Positions 46,801-60,339 are shown, counted from the stretch's first letter. The stretch: DNA of 64,000 nt from Sphagnum magellanicum (GCA_021904315.1 CM038913.1:6075958-6139957), one strand, 5' to 3'. The notes: generated by a model not told the origin, from the letters alone. Numbers and translations are program-made.

Positions 46801-49800
46801 GAAATTGATCGAATGAAGAAGCAGATAGCTGTTATGGAGCGAAGCAAGGCTAAAACCAACAGCAATAGCAATCTGACCTCTCAGTCTGTTACTCTATCCA
46901 AGAATATTGGCCCTCGCACTGGCACAGTGAATCTGGAGAATCTGCGCCAGCAAATAGCTGCCAAGGAGAATGAGTTGCTTGAGCGTCGCCAACGCCTGGC
47001 TGTCACATCACCTATGGAAAAGCCTCACTTACCAGTTGGAAAGGTTCTGGAACAACGAAATGCTACCAGAGTAGGAGATGAACAAACAAGAATAGGTAGT
47101 GCTGTCCAGTTGACTCTTGTGGAACAGGCTGTTCAAAACACTGGTGCAGAAGAAGGCAAGCTGGTACCCTGTGGTCCCAGAGCAAGTGTTTCTGGGTCTG
47201 CAATACTCTCTGATGCACGAGATGTTGAGGGTGATGTCGGGTTGATGTTCCAGAAGTCTGGGGCACCTCAGACCCTGAAGAGGGCAGCTTCAGAGGTGTA
47301 TCTCTCTGGGGAACTGCACAAGCTTCGTAAAGTGGAGTTGCCATCAGTGAGCCAGCCACAGCACTTGGTGTCTGCAGCACAGAGTTCTACTGCACAACAT
47401 GGTAAAGGCACACTTGGTGTAGAATCTATTTCATCTACTCAGGCAGATGGGTGTGCAATCTTCAAGACCAAGCTTGAAGATGGACATTTTCCAGTTCACG
47501 CTCATACATCAATCCCAGTAACGAAGAAATCTCAGACACTGTCCACGAGGACAAATCTATCAAATCCATCTGGAGAATCTGCTAGTGTGCCTGCTGAAGA
47601 CATGACATTCCTAGTAGGTTCTCAGGGATCACAAGATACAAGCATAGTCATAAGCTCTACAGGCCAGGCTGTGTGCGCTTCTGTAGAGCAAGGCCCCATA
47701 ACAGCGTTTGTTGTCAGTCGCCCAGATTCTGGTTTGAGTAGCAAGGATGGAGTTCTACGAAAGGATGCCCAAGGTGCGGGCTTGAGTTCTTCTGGGCCAC
47801 AGGTTTTTGTGGATACCATTCCTGTGGAATCACCAGTGCCACAAGAATGTGGAAATGAACATGCCTTAGGTTTAGAAGCTGAAATTCTATCTTCAACTTC
47901 TCAGCAAATAAATGTGTTTGAACCAGATGCCCCACCACAGGCTACTGTCTCTTCAGTTGGCACCATGGTTGAGCTTTCTACTGCAAGTTCTGCTGGAACT
48001 CCCATTCATGTGGCAGAATCCACTCCAAGTCGTTCTATTCCAAGCACTGTGATGTTGAGCACACCAACTTCCTCCTTGCCAGCAGCAAGGGAGGAAGTAA
48101 GAAGGGTTGTACCTAGTTTCACTATCAAGAGTCCAATCTATTCACCTATTACTACAGCAACTGGTTATGATGCAGCAATTCCTTCATTACACCTGCCAGG
48201 GTATGCTCTGTGGCCACCTTTGCATCAACTTCAGGCTGCAACAAATCAATTAGAGCCATCAGGTATCCGTGGTCCCATTTGGAGTATAGATTCTGCAAGA
48301 GAGGGGGGGATGCAGTTGTTACAGCGGCTGCAAGAGGATGAAGATGCTGTGGATAAAGCCCTTGAAGAAGCACAGGAGCACAGACGAAAATGTGAAGTGA
48401 GTGAGCGAGAGGCACGGCGTCGATACCAGGATGCAAAGACTGCACTTGCCTCAGCTAATGCACTTTGTGATGCACTTCTGCATCAGCGCAAGCTGCTCTC
48501 TGCCCAGCTTCATGCTGCAGAACTTCGAATGCTACAGCTGCCTCCCTTTGCAGTGTCCACTGACAGGCAACTAACTTCTGATCATCATGCACAGCTCACT
48601 GAACTGCCTCTAGAATTTTCCTCAGCTGCATGGACAAATCAACAACAGTCGCCACCCAGAGTGCATGTGAAGGGCAATCTGAGGCAGGGAACACGTGTGG
48701 AGCAGGAGGGCCAACCAATTACCAATCCTCCTCCTGAGGATTGCCAAAGTATGGGGTCAGAGATGACTATTCCTGCTGCTGTTCTCAAGGAAAGCCCCAT
48801 TTCAAAGCGTTCTTCAGACAATAGTTCTGGAGGGCATCTGTTGGGACTTCAGATGGTTGCTCCCACTGTTGGAAACCAGGAGGTCCATAGCTATCTGCAC
48901 CTGTACCCAGCACAGTATGTTGCACAGGACAGGCTTAATGTGCAATCTCATGAAATACCTGATCTAAGTCTTGACCATTGGAGGGTATCAACAGTGGTCA
49001 ATAAGAGTGATGGTGTTTCTCCTGTACATACAGTAGTGAAGGACAGTAAGGTTGTCAAGGTCAGAATGCCTGCTGCTGCAGCAGATTTGGAGGGGTTGTG
49101 TGAGGATTCTGGAACAAATGGTTCGGAATGTCAGCGTAGCAGTGAAGAGAAGAATCTCCAGCATCTCACTCAAAATGGTGTGGGTGTTAGCACACCTATT
49201 GAGAACTTGCCTGGTGATAGGAGTCAGAAGCCTGTTACACAGTTAGGGGACACAGAGAAAAAAGATTCAGATGAGAGAAACACTCCCCCTAACGAACAGG
49301 TGCAATCAGCAGACAGAGAGCAACCATTGGCAGGTTGGGGTATGGACAAGGATGTTCCTGGGTGTGTGGTTGTGCAGGGTGAAGGAAAAGAGTATCCTAT
49401 GAGTGAGGATAAGTTGGGCACATCAGAGACTGCACACATAAGTTTGAAGGAAGAGGATGAGGAAAGGTGTGATGATGACAGAGTGCACCCATGTGCTACC
49501 AAGATTACAATCACACCACTGCAGAATGACATAATCAGTCTGACCCCAGATAGTCAGTTTGGCAATTCAGATGGTCCTGGTTTTGAAACGAAGGTGAAGC
49601 ATGGAATTGCAGAAATTCCTGAAGGGGATGAAGGTTTGGCCTCTTCATTGAGGTTCACTACAGTTTGCCTCAGTGATGGAGGTCAGACAGATGTACTACC
49701 TAAAGGTGAGGTTCACCTTCCATTAGAACATCTAGGAATTGTGTTAGTTGGGCACAACACTGATCATAGTGAACAAAGTATTGTTGTGACAGGGGTTGCT

Positions 49801-52800
49801 TCTGGTGGTGACTGCACTACTTATGTTGAGGATGGACATGCAAATGAGAAAGGTATGTGCTTAAGTGTGCTTCTGCATCTTGGTCAATGAACTTGAGATG
49901 GCTATTCTCCTTGTTGAACTCATGTTTAATCTACGTTGGTAATTGCAGCACAAGAACTCCCTGTTCCTCTCATACTCAAGGATTCAGCCATGATTGCAAC
50001 ACAGGACAGTCGAAGTGACAGTGAAGAGGACAGCCATGATGATGATATTTCAAATGAAGTTATCCCAATTTTGCTGAAGTGCAAACCTGAGATTACTGGC
50101 TTAAGAGCTTTAGCAGACAATGATGGAAATAATGGTCTCCTTTCAGAGCAAGATGTTCATGTGCAAGGAGAGTCTTTGGTGGATTCCACAAACACAGGTC
50201 TTTTGAAGTCCTCAGACTCCCTGACATGTGCAACTAAGGATGCCACTGTGCAACAACTAGAATATGAACTGGCACCTGGCAGCCTCAAAGCTTTCCAATT
50301 CCAGACTGACAAGGAGAAGATGGATTTGTTGAGCCAAAAGGTTGGTCATAGTCAAAAGGAAGCACAAGGATTTGGAAGAGAGCAACAATCTGGAGGAGAT
50401 GAGCATTCACAGGTTCAAAAAGGATCAATAATAGAGCCTGTTAATGAAATCAGAGCCTTGTCACCATGTCAGACCAACTGTTTGGTTGCTGGCAGAGAGC
50501 CTAGTATTGAGGGAATGGAAGTTTCAACAAATGAGCAGCTCCCAAGCTCTGTGCTGTATGGAATGTCTTGCTTCTGTCTCAAAAAGCCACCTGAAGAATC
50601 TTTAGAAGTGGTGGAAACCAGCCTGACCACTTCTATGTCATTAAGAAAGTATGAGAGTCCGCTTAGAATGTTCCGATCTTACAGGTTAACTTCTCAATTT
50701 GGATCAGCATGGCACTTCAAGGTAGAGTCTAAAACATGGAGCCATGACATTGACATATGGAAACCTCTGTGTAAATTTGAACACCGTGGCAAGTGTAACA
50801 ATGATGCATGCCTGGGGCAGCACGTGGCAGATTACACACTAGACCACACTGGCCTTCTGTCTCAGTTGCAGAGATATGTCAACCCTGAGAAACAGCTGGG
50901 AGATGATGGTATGTCTCCAAGAGCAATTGAGGCAGCAATTGCTGCAATTGTTGACGAAGCTCAGACCTCGGCTAACTTGACTCAGAATAAGGTTGCAAGT
51001 GGGAAGTTGTTTCTGGAGGATAAGTTGCAACGGAATATGGAATTATCAGTGCCCATATACCAGATTGGTCCATATATTGTGTTGCCAGATCAAACAAATC
51101 TCTGTAGCAGAGTGAGGTGTCTCCTGGGGTTCCAATCAAAAGTTGTTTCTTTCTCTTCCGCTTTACTGTCACCAGCTCTTTGCAGGTTGTTACCTCCAGA
51201 TATGCCTTGCTTGCTTGCTGCAGCAGTAGAGGATAGCAGTATCACCTCTCCAGCAGAGGAGAGCAGTTGGCGTTACATAGAAGATGCTGGTGATTCACAA
51301 GAGGTTGCTGAGGTATGTGCACTAAATGGTTTCATATTTCTTATGCTTTGTATCCCCCTACATATGCAAGATCCAGGGCAACAAAGATGCCATGTTTGCA
51401 GGTTTAACTCCTGGATGGCTCTGGAATTTTTGTGACTTGATGGCAGGAGCATGTTTTGAAGCATCCTGGGGACATTGAAGCGTGGTTGGAGCTTGCACTG
51501 ACAATTATTGACTATGACCTCACTTGTCAGGATGTTGATGCACAAAAAGAAGTGAGTTCAGAGGATGCAAGGCAATGACTTGTTTAAAGTTGTGGGGTGC
51601 ATGATCACAATCGTGGAATATTGGATTGGGCATGGTCACTTGTAGAAGAAGGGAGTAATGTGGGTTGGTGGGAGGGTGGGGAGAACAGGCTCTTTATATT
51701 CTTTCACGAGCATTAGAGGCCAATCCTAGTGTTGTCGTGCTGTGGGTGGTGTACATCGGCTTATTCTACAACAGAGAAAGCAGCATTGGCATCGATGATA
51801 TGTTTCATCATGCGGTAGTTGTCTCATGCTGTAGTCAAGGATAACATGTTGAAGATATCTGTCTTTTGCAGTGCATTTACACCTAGGGTTATTTTGTCTT
51901 TTGACACTTCTCCATTGTCCCTTTCATTCACTTGTGCTGAGTTTACTAGTGTAGTATGTAGATGGAGATCAGATTGTCACGATGTACTGGATTGCTTTGC
52001 TACTGTTGTATAGTAATTGCAGACTGTTGCTAGAAAGGAGAAGTTTTATTGTAGATTGCTAGTGTAGGGTGACTTCACAAAAGAGATGTCATTTCCTCTG
52101 CTGGTTTGCAGGTGGGTTTCAATCCAGCCTCTTATGAACTTTGGCTGTTACTAATCAATAGTAGGCTGAAACTTGGAGATTGCCTGGATGCGTATAAGCT
52201 GGCATTGCAAGGTCTGTGCTCTCTGGAGGAGGAGGATCGAGAGGAGCAGAGTGCTTGCATACTGGACTTGACCCTACAGATGCTCAACTGCATGTGCATT
52301 GCATCACAAACACTTCTGCTGAATGGTTGGGTGGATGAACTTGTTAACCATGAAGGTAGTAATAGGAGACTACTTGCATTTCTCATTCCAAATGACTCCT
52401 GTATCCTGTGGGTTGGGTGTGCCTATGCTGTGGCATTTGGTGAGCTGCCACGTGAGTTTGTGCAACGGTTTGGATGCAATCAAGAGTTGCCATTTGATTT
52501 GAATTGGGATAGACGCTCAGAGGTTCAGCACAGTACTGGTGGTCCTGCCATCAAATTGCTGCACGCAGGCATGAACTGTCTGGAAGGGGTAGCAGAGCAG
52601 CGAAGCCAACATGCCTTGGCAGTGAATTATGTGCAGTGCCTGTCTTTGTACCGTGGGCTCAATCAAGCTCTGATGATGGCACACCAGCTGTGGGAAAGGC
52701 ACCCTGGCTGCTTGGAATTGGTTCTGCTTGTGGCACGTCTGGAGGGGAACAAAGGTGGGGTAGCTGTGTTTGAACAAGCTGTACGCTGTTGGCCCCAACC

Positions 52801-53785
52801 ACGGGTTGGCCTGCAGCGGCTGTGGAATCAGTATGCATTGCATGTCCTGCAATGGGAAGGCAAGAGTTCAGCCCTGCATGTACTGTACAGGTGTGCTTCT
52901 AGAGCAAGTGCACTTGATAGCTCTGCACTCAGGGAGCTGAAGGAAGACAGCAAGGTTAGGGACTCTTTAGAATCTATTGCAGAGAACGATAATAGTGATG
53001 GCAATTTTGGTTCAATAGGCGAGGATGCTGTGTTTGCATGGCTAAATTTGGCTCTTTTTGAGGTTCTTAGTGGGGAGAGGGGACATGCACAAGCTGCTGT
53101 GGAGAGAAGCCTGAAGGCCGCGGTCAGTAGGGAAGATGTAAGGCACTGCTGGAGAGAGATGGCTGCTTTGACCCTTCTTAGTGACGTTGGTGATCTGAGG
53201 CAACCAAGTCATGTCCTTGACCTTTTAGACAGATGCTGCATGGAGACTTCTACGCACTGGAAGTTAACACCTCTCTCAAGCCGATTGTCAAAAAATATCT
53301 CAAAGCGTCGCCTCCGCTCCTTTATTGATTTTCTCCTAGGTCCCTCACCTGTAGACTACTCAGTTGTAAACAGTTTTGTCCAACAATATATAGCAAAGGG
53401 GCTAAAGTTGGGAATGCATACCAGTAGACTAGTTGAGGGAGTACTTGCTGTGATGCCTGGCAATGTGGAGGTAGTGTTGCCTTTATGTAGGCTGCTGCTT
53501 GGACACAATCTGTCTAATACGCAGGAATTTGCTGCTGCGGTGTGGACAATCTCAATTGTCTTGAGCACCTTGTTACAAGCTTGCCCACAAGCCCCTGAAC
53601 AAGACTGGGTGGAGGTTGGCAAGTTATTAGCCCATCTTGGGGACAGAAGTTCGCTTCAAGAGTTCTATCAACATGCTCTTGTTGTGTATCCATTCTCAGC
53701 TGTCCTCAGGCACAGCCTGTTGGAGGTGCAACAGTCACAAGAAGCCAGGTCTGGTGCTGGTGAGGAGGCATTGCTGCAAGGTTGA
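43802..53785 (+). CDS. ZFC3H1/Red1-family zinc-finger protein, eight exons
   Basis: Exons: 43802-43985, 44931-45128, 45281-45324, 45497-45770, 46535-49852, 49949-51312, 51447-51551, 52112-53785. All introns are GT-AG, every junction keeps frame, and the total of 7,161 nt gives 2,386 residues. Order: an acidic EEREEGELS start in exon 1; coiled coils near residues 318-392; a long Ser/Thr-rich region; a charged coiled coil near 815-900 (EEAQEHRRKCE, LCDALLHQRKLLSAQL); the signature finger C-x7-C-x4-C-x3-H (LCKFEHRGKCNNDACLGQH) near 1610-1634; then HAT/TPR-like helices (DIEAWLELAL; WERHPGCLELVLLVARLEG). In animals ZFC3H1 links MTR4 and the nuclear exosome to polyadenylated RNA (PAXT), and fission-yeast Red1 has a similar role; a nuclear RNA-decay role is inferred here. 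It is longer than human ZFC3H1 (about 2,000 residues). The small 44-nt exon 3 is the least certain. Confidence 0.85.
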
Positions 53786-55912
53786 ACAACAATCTGTTGA
53801 AAAACCTGCTTGTTTTTAAATTACTGGACAACTGGACCTCCTTCCTTCTTGTTGACCTATGATTGATACATATGGTAGCCCAAGGGGAGGATCATGGAGT
53901 AGTGAACAAACATTTTGGAGCAAGGAGCAATGAATGCAAGTCTGAAGATCTGCATTCAACCTGTCCTCAACAATTCTATTGGGAGTGACTTGGTGTCTGT
54001 ATGGCAACTTTCCAGTGCTGCATCTGTTCATATTATGTGTTCTGTATTATTTGCATATGCACAGAGCCTGGATGTGTTCTAATTGTTGTGGTTTTGCTAA
54101 TGGGTGCTGCTGGTTCAGTTGGATCCATGTATAATTTGTTGGAGGTTTGTCAGGCTTGCCACTAAAATGATGGAGGATTGTTGTGGTGAATGTTGTGTAT
54201 ATTCAGATTTCCACTACAAGGATCAAGTACGCAGTTCAGGTAGGCTGTGTAGTATGCCTTTGAGATTCACTAGGAGTGTTAAATGTGTTGTCTTTTCCAA
54301 TGTCACTTCTCTGTGAGGTGGGTTCTGCAATGAGGTGTTCATATTTGTGAGTTATTGTTTTGTGCAGGTGAGTTTTGAGGGAGCTTTGAGTTTTCATAAT
54401 TGCCTTCTCAAGCAATTGGTGCTGTCAACCCCCTCTGTGTTGCATTGACCTAAGTATCCTTTTAGCTGCTAGCTTTTGTATTTTGTGAAGGAACTTGTTG
54501 GTTGAGCCATGTGCATTGTCACTTGGTTCTGTGGTGACATGATGTAGGTTTTATCCAATCCTGTTTTGTTTGTGAGCACCTCTTGAAACATGCTTGTCTG
54601 TACTCCCCCAAGCTGCGACTTGGCAGTACCTAGCAGGTGTGGGGCGACCTATGAGAGGCATTTGGATTAGTCTAAGATGGCACAAAGGTTGAAGAAGGGT
54701 GAAAGGGGAAAAAATGCAGGCGATAAGACTACATTACACAGTGGGCTTTGACCTCCTGTGCTGTGTGTTGTCTGGCCCTTTCTTCTCTGTTTCAAACAAA
54801 TGGGTGGTGGTGTCTGTCTTGCCTCCTGGGTGGTGGTGTCTGTCTTGCCTCCTGGGTGGTGGTTGTTGCTGCATATGGCTACCCTGCATTTTGTTATAGT
54901 CAGGTGAGCAAGTGTTATTGCATGATGTTCAGATGCCCAAGACCCATCACGGAGAGAAGAAGATTCAAGCAGTGTTGAGCGGTAGTTACAAGCAAGTCCA
55001 GATGTCTAGGTTTTGTCTGATTATGGCCTGATTTTGTTACAGGAACAACCCCCCTGAACATATAACTCTTGAAGCCAATGCTCTTATCTGCGGGCACAAG
55101 GGGAAGAATGAGGAAAAGGGGTGGGCCTGGTATGCATTTGCAGAGTTTGTTCAGAACTGATGCACACAAAGTGTATCTAACCAAAACAGTTCTACTATGG
55201 ACTGTCTACTGGTGGCAATGTGGTTTCTCTCCATTATTGTTATCCTCTCCTCTGTATCAAGAATTCAGTTGTAGTAAAGCTATTCTTTTTGCACAAAATC
55301 ATTCTTGTGGGTGCTTCTTGATGAGTACAACTTCCCTTTGCTGCTGGATTGTCTACCAAGTTGATCAACAATGAATGAAACAGGATCCTCTGTGGTAGTT
55401 AGTAGCTTCATTGTTGCTGAGATTTGGATTTTGAACGATGTAGTTTTGACCCCTCGCTCACTTTGCCCACCAAGTTGCAGTGATGAGGAACTAACCTGTG
55501 AGAATTTCGTGTGTTGAAATGAGTGCAGCTTTTACCTAAGTGAGGAGAATTGTTTTACTCACAATTCAGGATCTGTCTTCTTCTGGACTGGAAATTGTCT
55601 AAATTGAACTAAAAAGCTCTAGAATGCAGATGAGTTAGTGGACTGTTTCAAGAATAAGAGAAAAAATAACACCACGGATAAGCATATCAGCACGCCTACA
55701 AGCATAGTCTGTGCTGTTGGCGAGTGTGAACTGGGTACCCAACTGATTGACTTGTTGCAACTCTACTCACCGAGAGCTTTCCCATGGCACCAAGAGCACC
55801 ACAAGAGGTGCCATGGTTTGAGAGATTTCACTGCAACAAACAAACAAATCTTCCTTCATAGATAGTAGTTACCCCAAGTACTAATATCTGCAATATTGCC
55901 ACATTATGAGAT
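53786..55912 (+). other. 3' flank of the ZFC3H1-like gene
   Basis: Base composition stays like the gene for about 2 kb, so much of this is probably 3' UTR or former UTR. I see no clear polyadenylation signal and no further exon. It holds a 26-bp tandem repeat at 54.8 kb. Short ORFs look random. Confidence 0.4.
54801..54862 (+). repeat. 26-bp tandem repeat
   Basis: The unit TGGGTGGTGGTGTCTGTCTT plus GCCTCC occurs twice without mismatch, followed by a partial third unit. Located downstream of the gene. Confidence 0.7.
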
Positions 55913-55929
55913 GTACTAACCAGTGTTGG

Positions 55930-55957
55930 GCGGGTATCATAATTTTATGATACCCGT
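55930..55957. repeat. Inverted repeat at hAT left end
   Basis: CGGGTATCAT and ATGATACCCG face each other across six A/T bases just inside the left terminus, a hairpin that repeats part of the TIR. Confidence 0.6.
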
Positions 55958-56279
55958 CTAGTCTGGTTTTCACAAAGTATGATGACTGCCGGATACAATT
56001 CTCCCCCCAAAATTTTCTAAATATTTTATGTCAGGTAAGGGTATCAACATTTTTAAAAAATTAAACCAATTCTTGCAATGCCAATTCTCAGAAATTTGAA
56101 AACAGCCAATTCTCCTTTGCCAACTCTCACAAACCAGGTATTACTTTTTTTAAAAATTATAAATTAATTTTTTTAAATTTAAATTAAGATTAAATAATTA
56201 TTGATTTGATTTCTTTTTTAACAATGAAAACATTATAAGCAATGCTAGAAAAAAAATTCTAAGATAATCATCAATTTAT

Positions 56280-58640
56280 TTCTTGAACTTTTACACTTTA
56301 ACAACTTCATCCCTTTCAAATTCCCCCTTTAAACTTTTCTAACTCCTTTTATGAGTTTATCCATTTCAAAGAATTTTGATAAATTAGATGGAGATTTACA
56401 TACTATTCTAAAATCATTAAGCCAATTTTTGTTGATAAAAATCAACTTCTCTAAATTTTCTATTTGCAAACAACATCTCCTAAGGTTGGTAAGAATTCCA
56501 ACCAAATAAAAGATCGTTTCTATTTCTATTTGGGATCCAACAATCCCCAAAAACCCGTTGAACTAAAAATTTGTAGGAAACATTGTTTCATGATTCTGCC
56601 ACCATTGAAGAGGACATTTAATTTCCTTAACATCCAATTGATACCTCTTGAAAATCAAAAGCTCCCTCTTGACTAATTCTTTTGCTAGTTCACTTGTGCT
56701 TATAGTCTATTCAAATATATCCAAACTACAATCCTAATTAAAAATATTCTAATTAACATAATTCCTCTATGATCTCACCAAAAGATGCAAATGTTCATGA
56801 CATCTAACCAACATAGGATATGTAAGGATTTCCTATCATAGTCCTCAACAAGAGCAACACTTTGTTCCTTTCCAACAAAAGAGGATACTATATGAAGGTT
56901 CTTATACCTAAGGTCTAGCATAAAAGAAATCATATTATTGGTTTTTTCCTTATCATAAACATTTAAGAACGAAAGGAAAAAATCCAACACATTGATTACC
57001 TCCTTTTTAATGTTAGAAGCTAGCAAAGATAATTCATCACTAACAGCTGAATCATCATCCATTAAGCTTTCAAATGAAGGTACAACTTGATTTTCTTCCT
57101 TAAGTTTCAAACTCATGGAAATGGCAAAATGTAAAGCATCACTAAGAAGCCAATATGCATGTGACTAATTAAGAACATAGGTAGAAACAACTGGGGAAAG
57201 AGAATCAACAATAGTTTGAGAAATTTGTCATGTTAGAATTGGAGGCACTTAACTAGTGATTCACATAACAGTCTATTTGATGTAACAAAGCATAACGGCA
57301 TATCGAAAATTGTGAAGCCTCTTGAAACATAATGATTTTATTAACAAACTTGCTAAAAAAATAAAAATTGATTAATTATCCTATCAAATTTTTAAGCACA
57401 AAGACTCTAAAAAGTTGAAATAATCATGAGTTTGAAAAAGCTACCTTGTTTTGATTGGAGTGTTCCATTTTTTGGGTCGAATTCCAGTTTTAGTACAAGC
57501 TTTATTTCCATTCATGTATGCCCTTCCCAAACTTCTTAGGCCAAGTGATGCATTTCTACAAATCTTCTTGGGTAGATTTGATAGAAACATATTTTAGATT
57601 TTTGCAGATGTTTTCCTTTACAGTGCCATACTAACATGCTTTTGAAAACAATGTCCAAAACAAGTACCTTGAAAGTTTTCTTCTAACCCAAAAGATTCAC
57701 AATTTACAACAAACTTCAATGCACCATTCATTGCATTGAGATTAGGTCCTTCGTCTTTGACATAAACAATTTTTTTCCCCTTAAACCATATTTGTCCAAC
57801 AATTCTATCAAACTTTTGGCCAAGGCTTGCCCTATTGTTTTTGTTGCTTCAAATAACCAATAATGACATGTTTGGGTTGCCCATCACTACTTAAAAAATT
57901 AATCACCAATGCAAACACATCACAAGCTCCTTTAAACATCCAAAGATCGAAACTAGTTGTTGCATAATGACATTTTGCCAAGGCATGAACAACATATAAT
58001 TGATTTGTTTTCTTCACTAACCTTAGTAATATTTCTTGTAAAAATTGATTTTTGGAAAGGAAGTTTAATTTTGGACAAAGATGGAGAATCAAACGTTTGA
58101 GCCACATACTCTCCACAAATTGGATAAGTAAATTGTTTTTGACAATTAACAAACCAAGGTCCTCTAAAAAAAAATTATGTGACACATCCTCTTTTTTGAA
58201 GGTATCTTTGACATAAAAGAATTTAAAGATTGACCCTCTAGATGGATTTGTTCTTTTCTTTGAAGGTTGTATTTTAAAAATACTTTTCAATAGACTATTC
58301 ACTTTTTCTTCAAACATTTTATGCAATAAAAGAATGATCTACATCCACATGTTTTCAAAAGAAGTTATTCCATTGGTTTTGTAATAAGAAATCAATCCTT
58401 TCCTCACTTGAATTCTTGGATTTATTCAAATTATTATATTTTGATAACATAGTATGTAACACATTATTTGTGTGTTTACCAAATCAACTTTTGCATTGTC
58501 ATTTACACAATAAAAAATCTAACATAAAAAAGTTATACCATGTGGTTTCCAAATTTTCCTTTGAGCATGTAATTTTTTCAAATTTCCTTTCATTATTTCT
58601 TCATTACGATTTCTAGATTCCTATTTGTTTTTGTTTGGAC
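56280..58640 (-). pseudogene. hAT transposase, decayed
   Basis: Read 5' to 3' on the minus strand: a BED-type zinc-finger remnant (CYILC near 58.45 kb, then KHVDVDH with its neighbours near 58.33 kb). An open segment 58326-57832 follows with NPSRGSIFKFF, FLEDLGLLIVKNN, FVESMWLKRLILHLCPKL and CHYATTSFDLWM. Decayed blocks come near 57.5-57.7 kb, then 57116-56775 with FLSFLNVYDKEKTNNM and MLDLRYKNLHIVSSFVG. The C-terminal part (about 56550-56330) has NLEKLIFINKNWLND and KSPSNL, the hATC dimerisation area. Stops and frameshifts separate the blocks. It is inactive. Confidence 0.75.
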
Positions 58641-59225
58641 ATTTGGATTTTCCTTAGACCCATATTCCTAAACTACATCATTCATACATATTTCAATTTT
58701 TTCATTGTTCCCATTTATCATATTTTCATTTGCAAAAGATTGTTCCATTGGCAATTTTCACAAGACTATGTCCAAAGATAATGTAAAAACAACTATTTTT
58801 CAACAAGTTATGCATAAATTCTAATAAACGTTTTAATCAAAAGAAAGAAAAAAAAGAAAGGAAAAAAAAAAGCATTTACAAGAAAATGGGTTTAAAGGTT
58901 TAAAAAAAACATTTACAAATAGTGGGGTTTAGAAAAATTATCAAAAGATCATTCACTTTTATCTTTCATCTCATCATGGAAAAATAGGTTTAAAGGTTTT
59001 AGATTTAAATCAAAGGTTCAAATTTTAATCTTGCATAAACAAAAAAAATAACATATTAAAACTCACAAACTACATTAAGACAAAATGTATTCAACCCAAA
59101 AAAAAATGACAAACAAAAATAAAACAAACAAACAAAATACAAAACAAAGAAAAAAAACTCAAGACATTTAGGGAAAAAAAAACCTCTATTGTTGGATGAA
59201 ACTTCTTGTTGTTGCTCAAAGCTCC

Positions 59226-59322
59226 TCCACCTACACAAGAGAGTGGGGAGGGAGTACCAATTGACAAGGTGAAGTAACACAACATGACAACGAACAATAA
59301 GGCAATGAAGCAACAAGGGGGA
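59226..59322 (+). repeat. AACAAGG-type purine array, left part
   Basis: ACAAGGTGAAG, CAATAAGGCAATGAAG and CAACAAGGGG words match the array at 60.34-60.74 kb. The two parts appear to be one array split by repeat copy B. Confidence 0.45.
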
Positions 59323-59512
59323 TGTCGCAACCCTAGCTTTGGGCTCGCGACCAAGGCTAAGGGGTTGCAAGGTTGCGGGCCAAGATGAAGGAAGCCCGAG
59401 AGTCAAGGCAAATGCATTGCAAGGGTGCGGGCCAAGAAGAAGTCCGGGAGTCACATCACAAACTCCTGGGAGTGTTAGAAAGTGTGAGGGAGTGAACCCT
59501 CACACTCCCAAG

Positions 59513-60287
59513 GCAACTCCCACTTGGGAGATGGAGTCTCGGTGGACTCCCGAAACTTCAGAGAGCGATTGCAGGGGTCAAAACTCAATGGCTCGTGGCG
59601 TTTTTTATATCATTGAAAAGCTCTTGAAACGTAAATGTCTAAAATTGGTTCTCATTGCTCATTTGGACATCTGAAACACAAGTTATGGCCAAAAGAAGGG
59701 TCGAGAGTCGAACTGCCAGTTTGACTTCCAACCACAAAAAGTCGGGAATCGACCCGATTTACTTAGCTGCAGGGGGCGTGCCACATATCGTTGGAAAGCT
59801 CTCGACGAGAGCTACAACTTTGCTTTAGACTGCATTACGATCCGAGATCTGATCGCAAAGTTATGGGGCTCCAAAGTTGCGGGAGTCCCATTTGGCGCGA
59901 TTTCGGGACTCCCATTTGGGAGTCCCGAAAAAAATAACCATTTGGATGTAGCCTCCGTGGAGAGCTGCAAAGTATACTATAAGGGGGAAGGTGGTGGCTT
60001 CCCCCAAGTCGGGGCCGTGGTGAGTCTTGTGTGTCCGTGTTGCCCATAACTCGTCCTAGCACCAAGAGTGCTCCAACTTTGCACTAACCACTTTGTGTGA
60101 GTTGTGTTCAGGCCCGTGTGAGTGAGTGAAGCTTGTCAACTCTTCCTAGTCCCATCCCGGAGCTCCAACATGCCCCTCTACCCCTCAAAGTGTTGTGAGC
60201 TAGGGAGCGTGCTCCGACTCCTTCCTTTTTCGCTCCTTTTTTACTTGGGCTCACATTTGAGCCCTTTAAGGAGTTGGGAGTGCGTCA
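59513..60287 (-). mobile_element. GC-rich interspersed repeat, copy B
   Basis: Inverted relative to copy A (18683-19467), with shared blocks in the same order over about 775 bp. It begins at 60287 with TGACGCACTCCCAA. It contains AGCTCTCGACGAGAGCT, a 17-base palindrome that is imperfect in copy A. A related GC-rich stretch continues to about 59.32 kb, so the element may be nearer 960 bp. It lies inside the hAT element. Confidence 0.6.
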
Positions 60288-60296
60288 GGGGATTGG

Positions 60297-60311
60297 GGGG
60301 GGGGGGGGGCG
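60297..60311 (+). repeat. Poly-G run
   Basis: An uninterrupted G tract beside the boundary of repeat copy B. Assembly or sequencing length error is likely here. Confidence 0.6.
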
Positions 60312-60339
60312 GAGATATTGAAAAAAGGCAAATAGTAAG

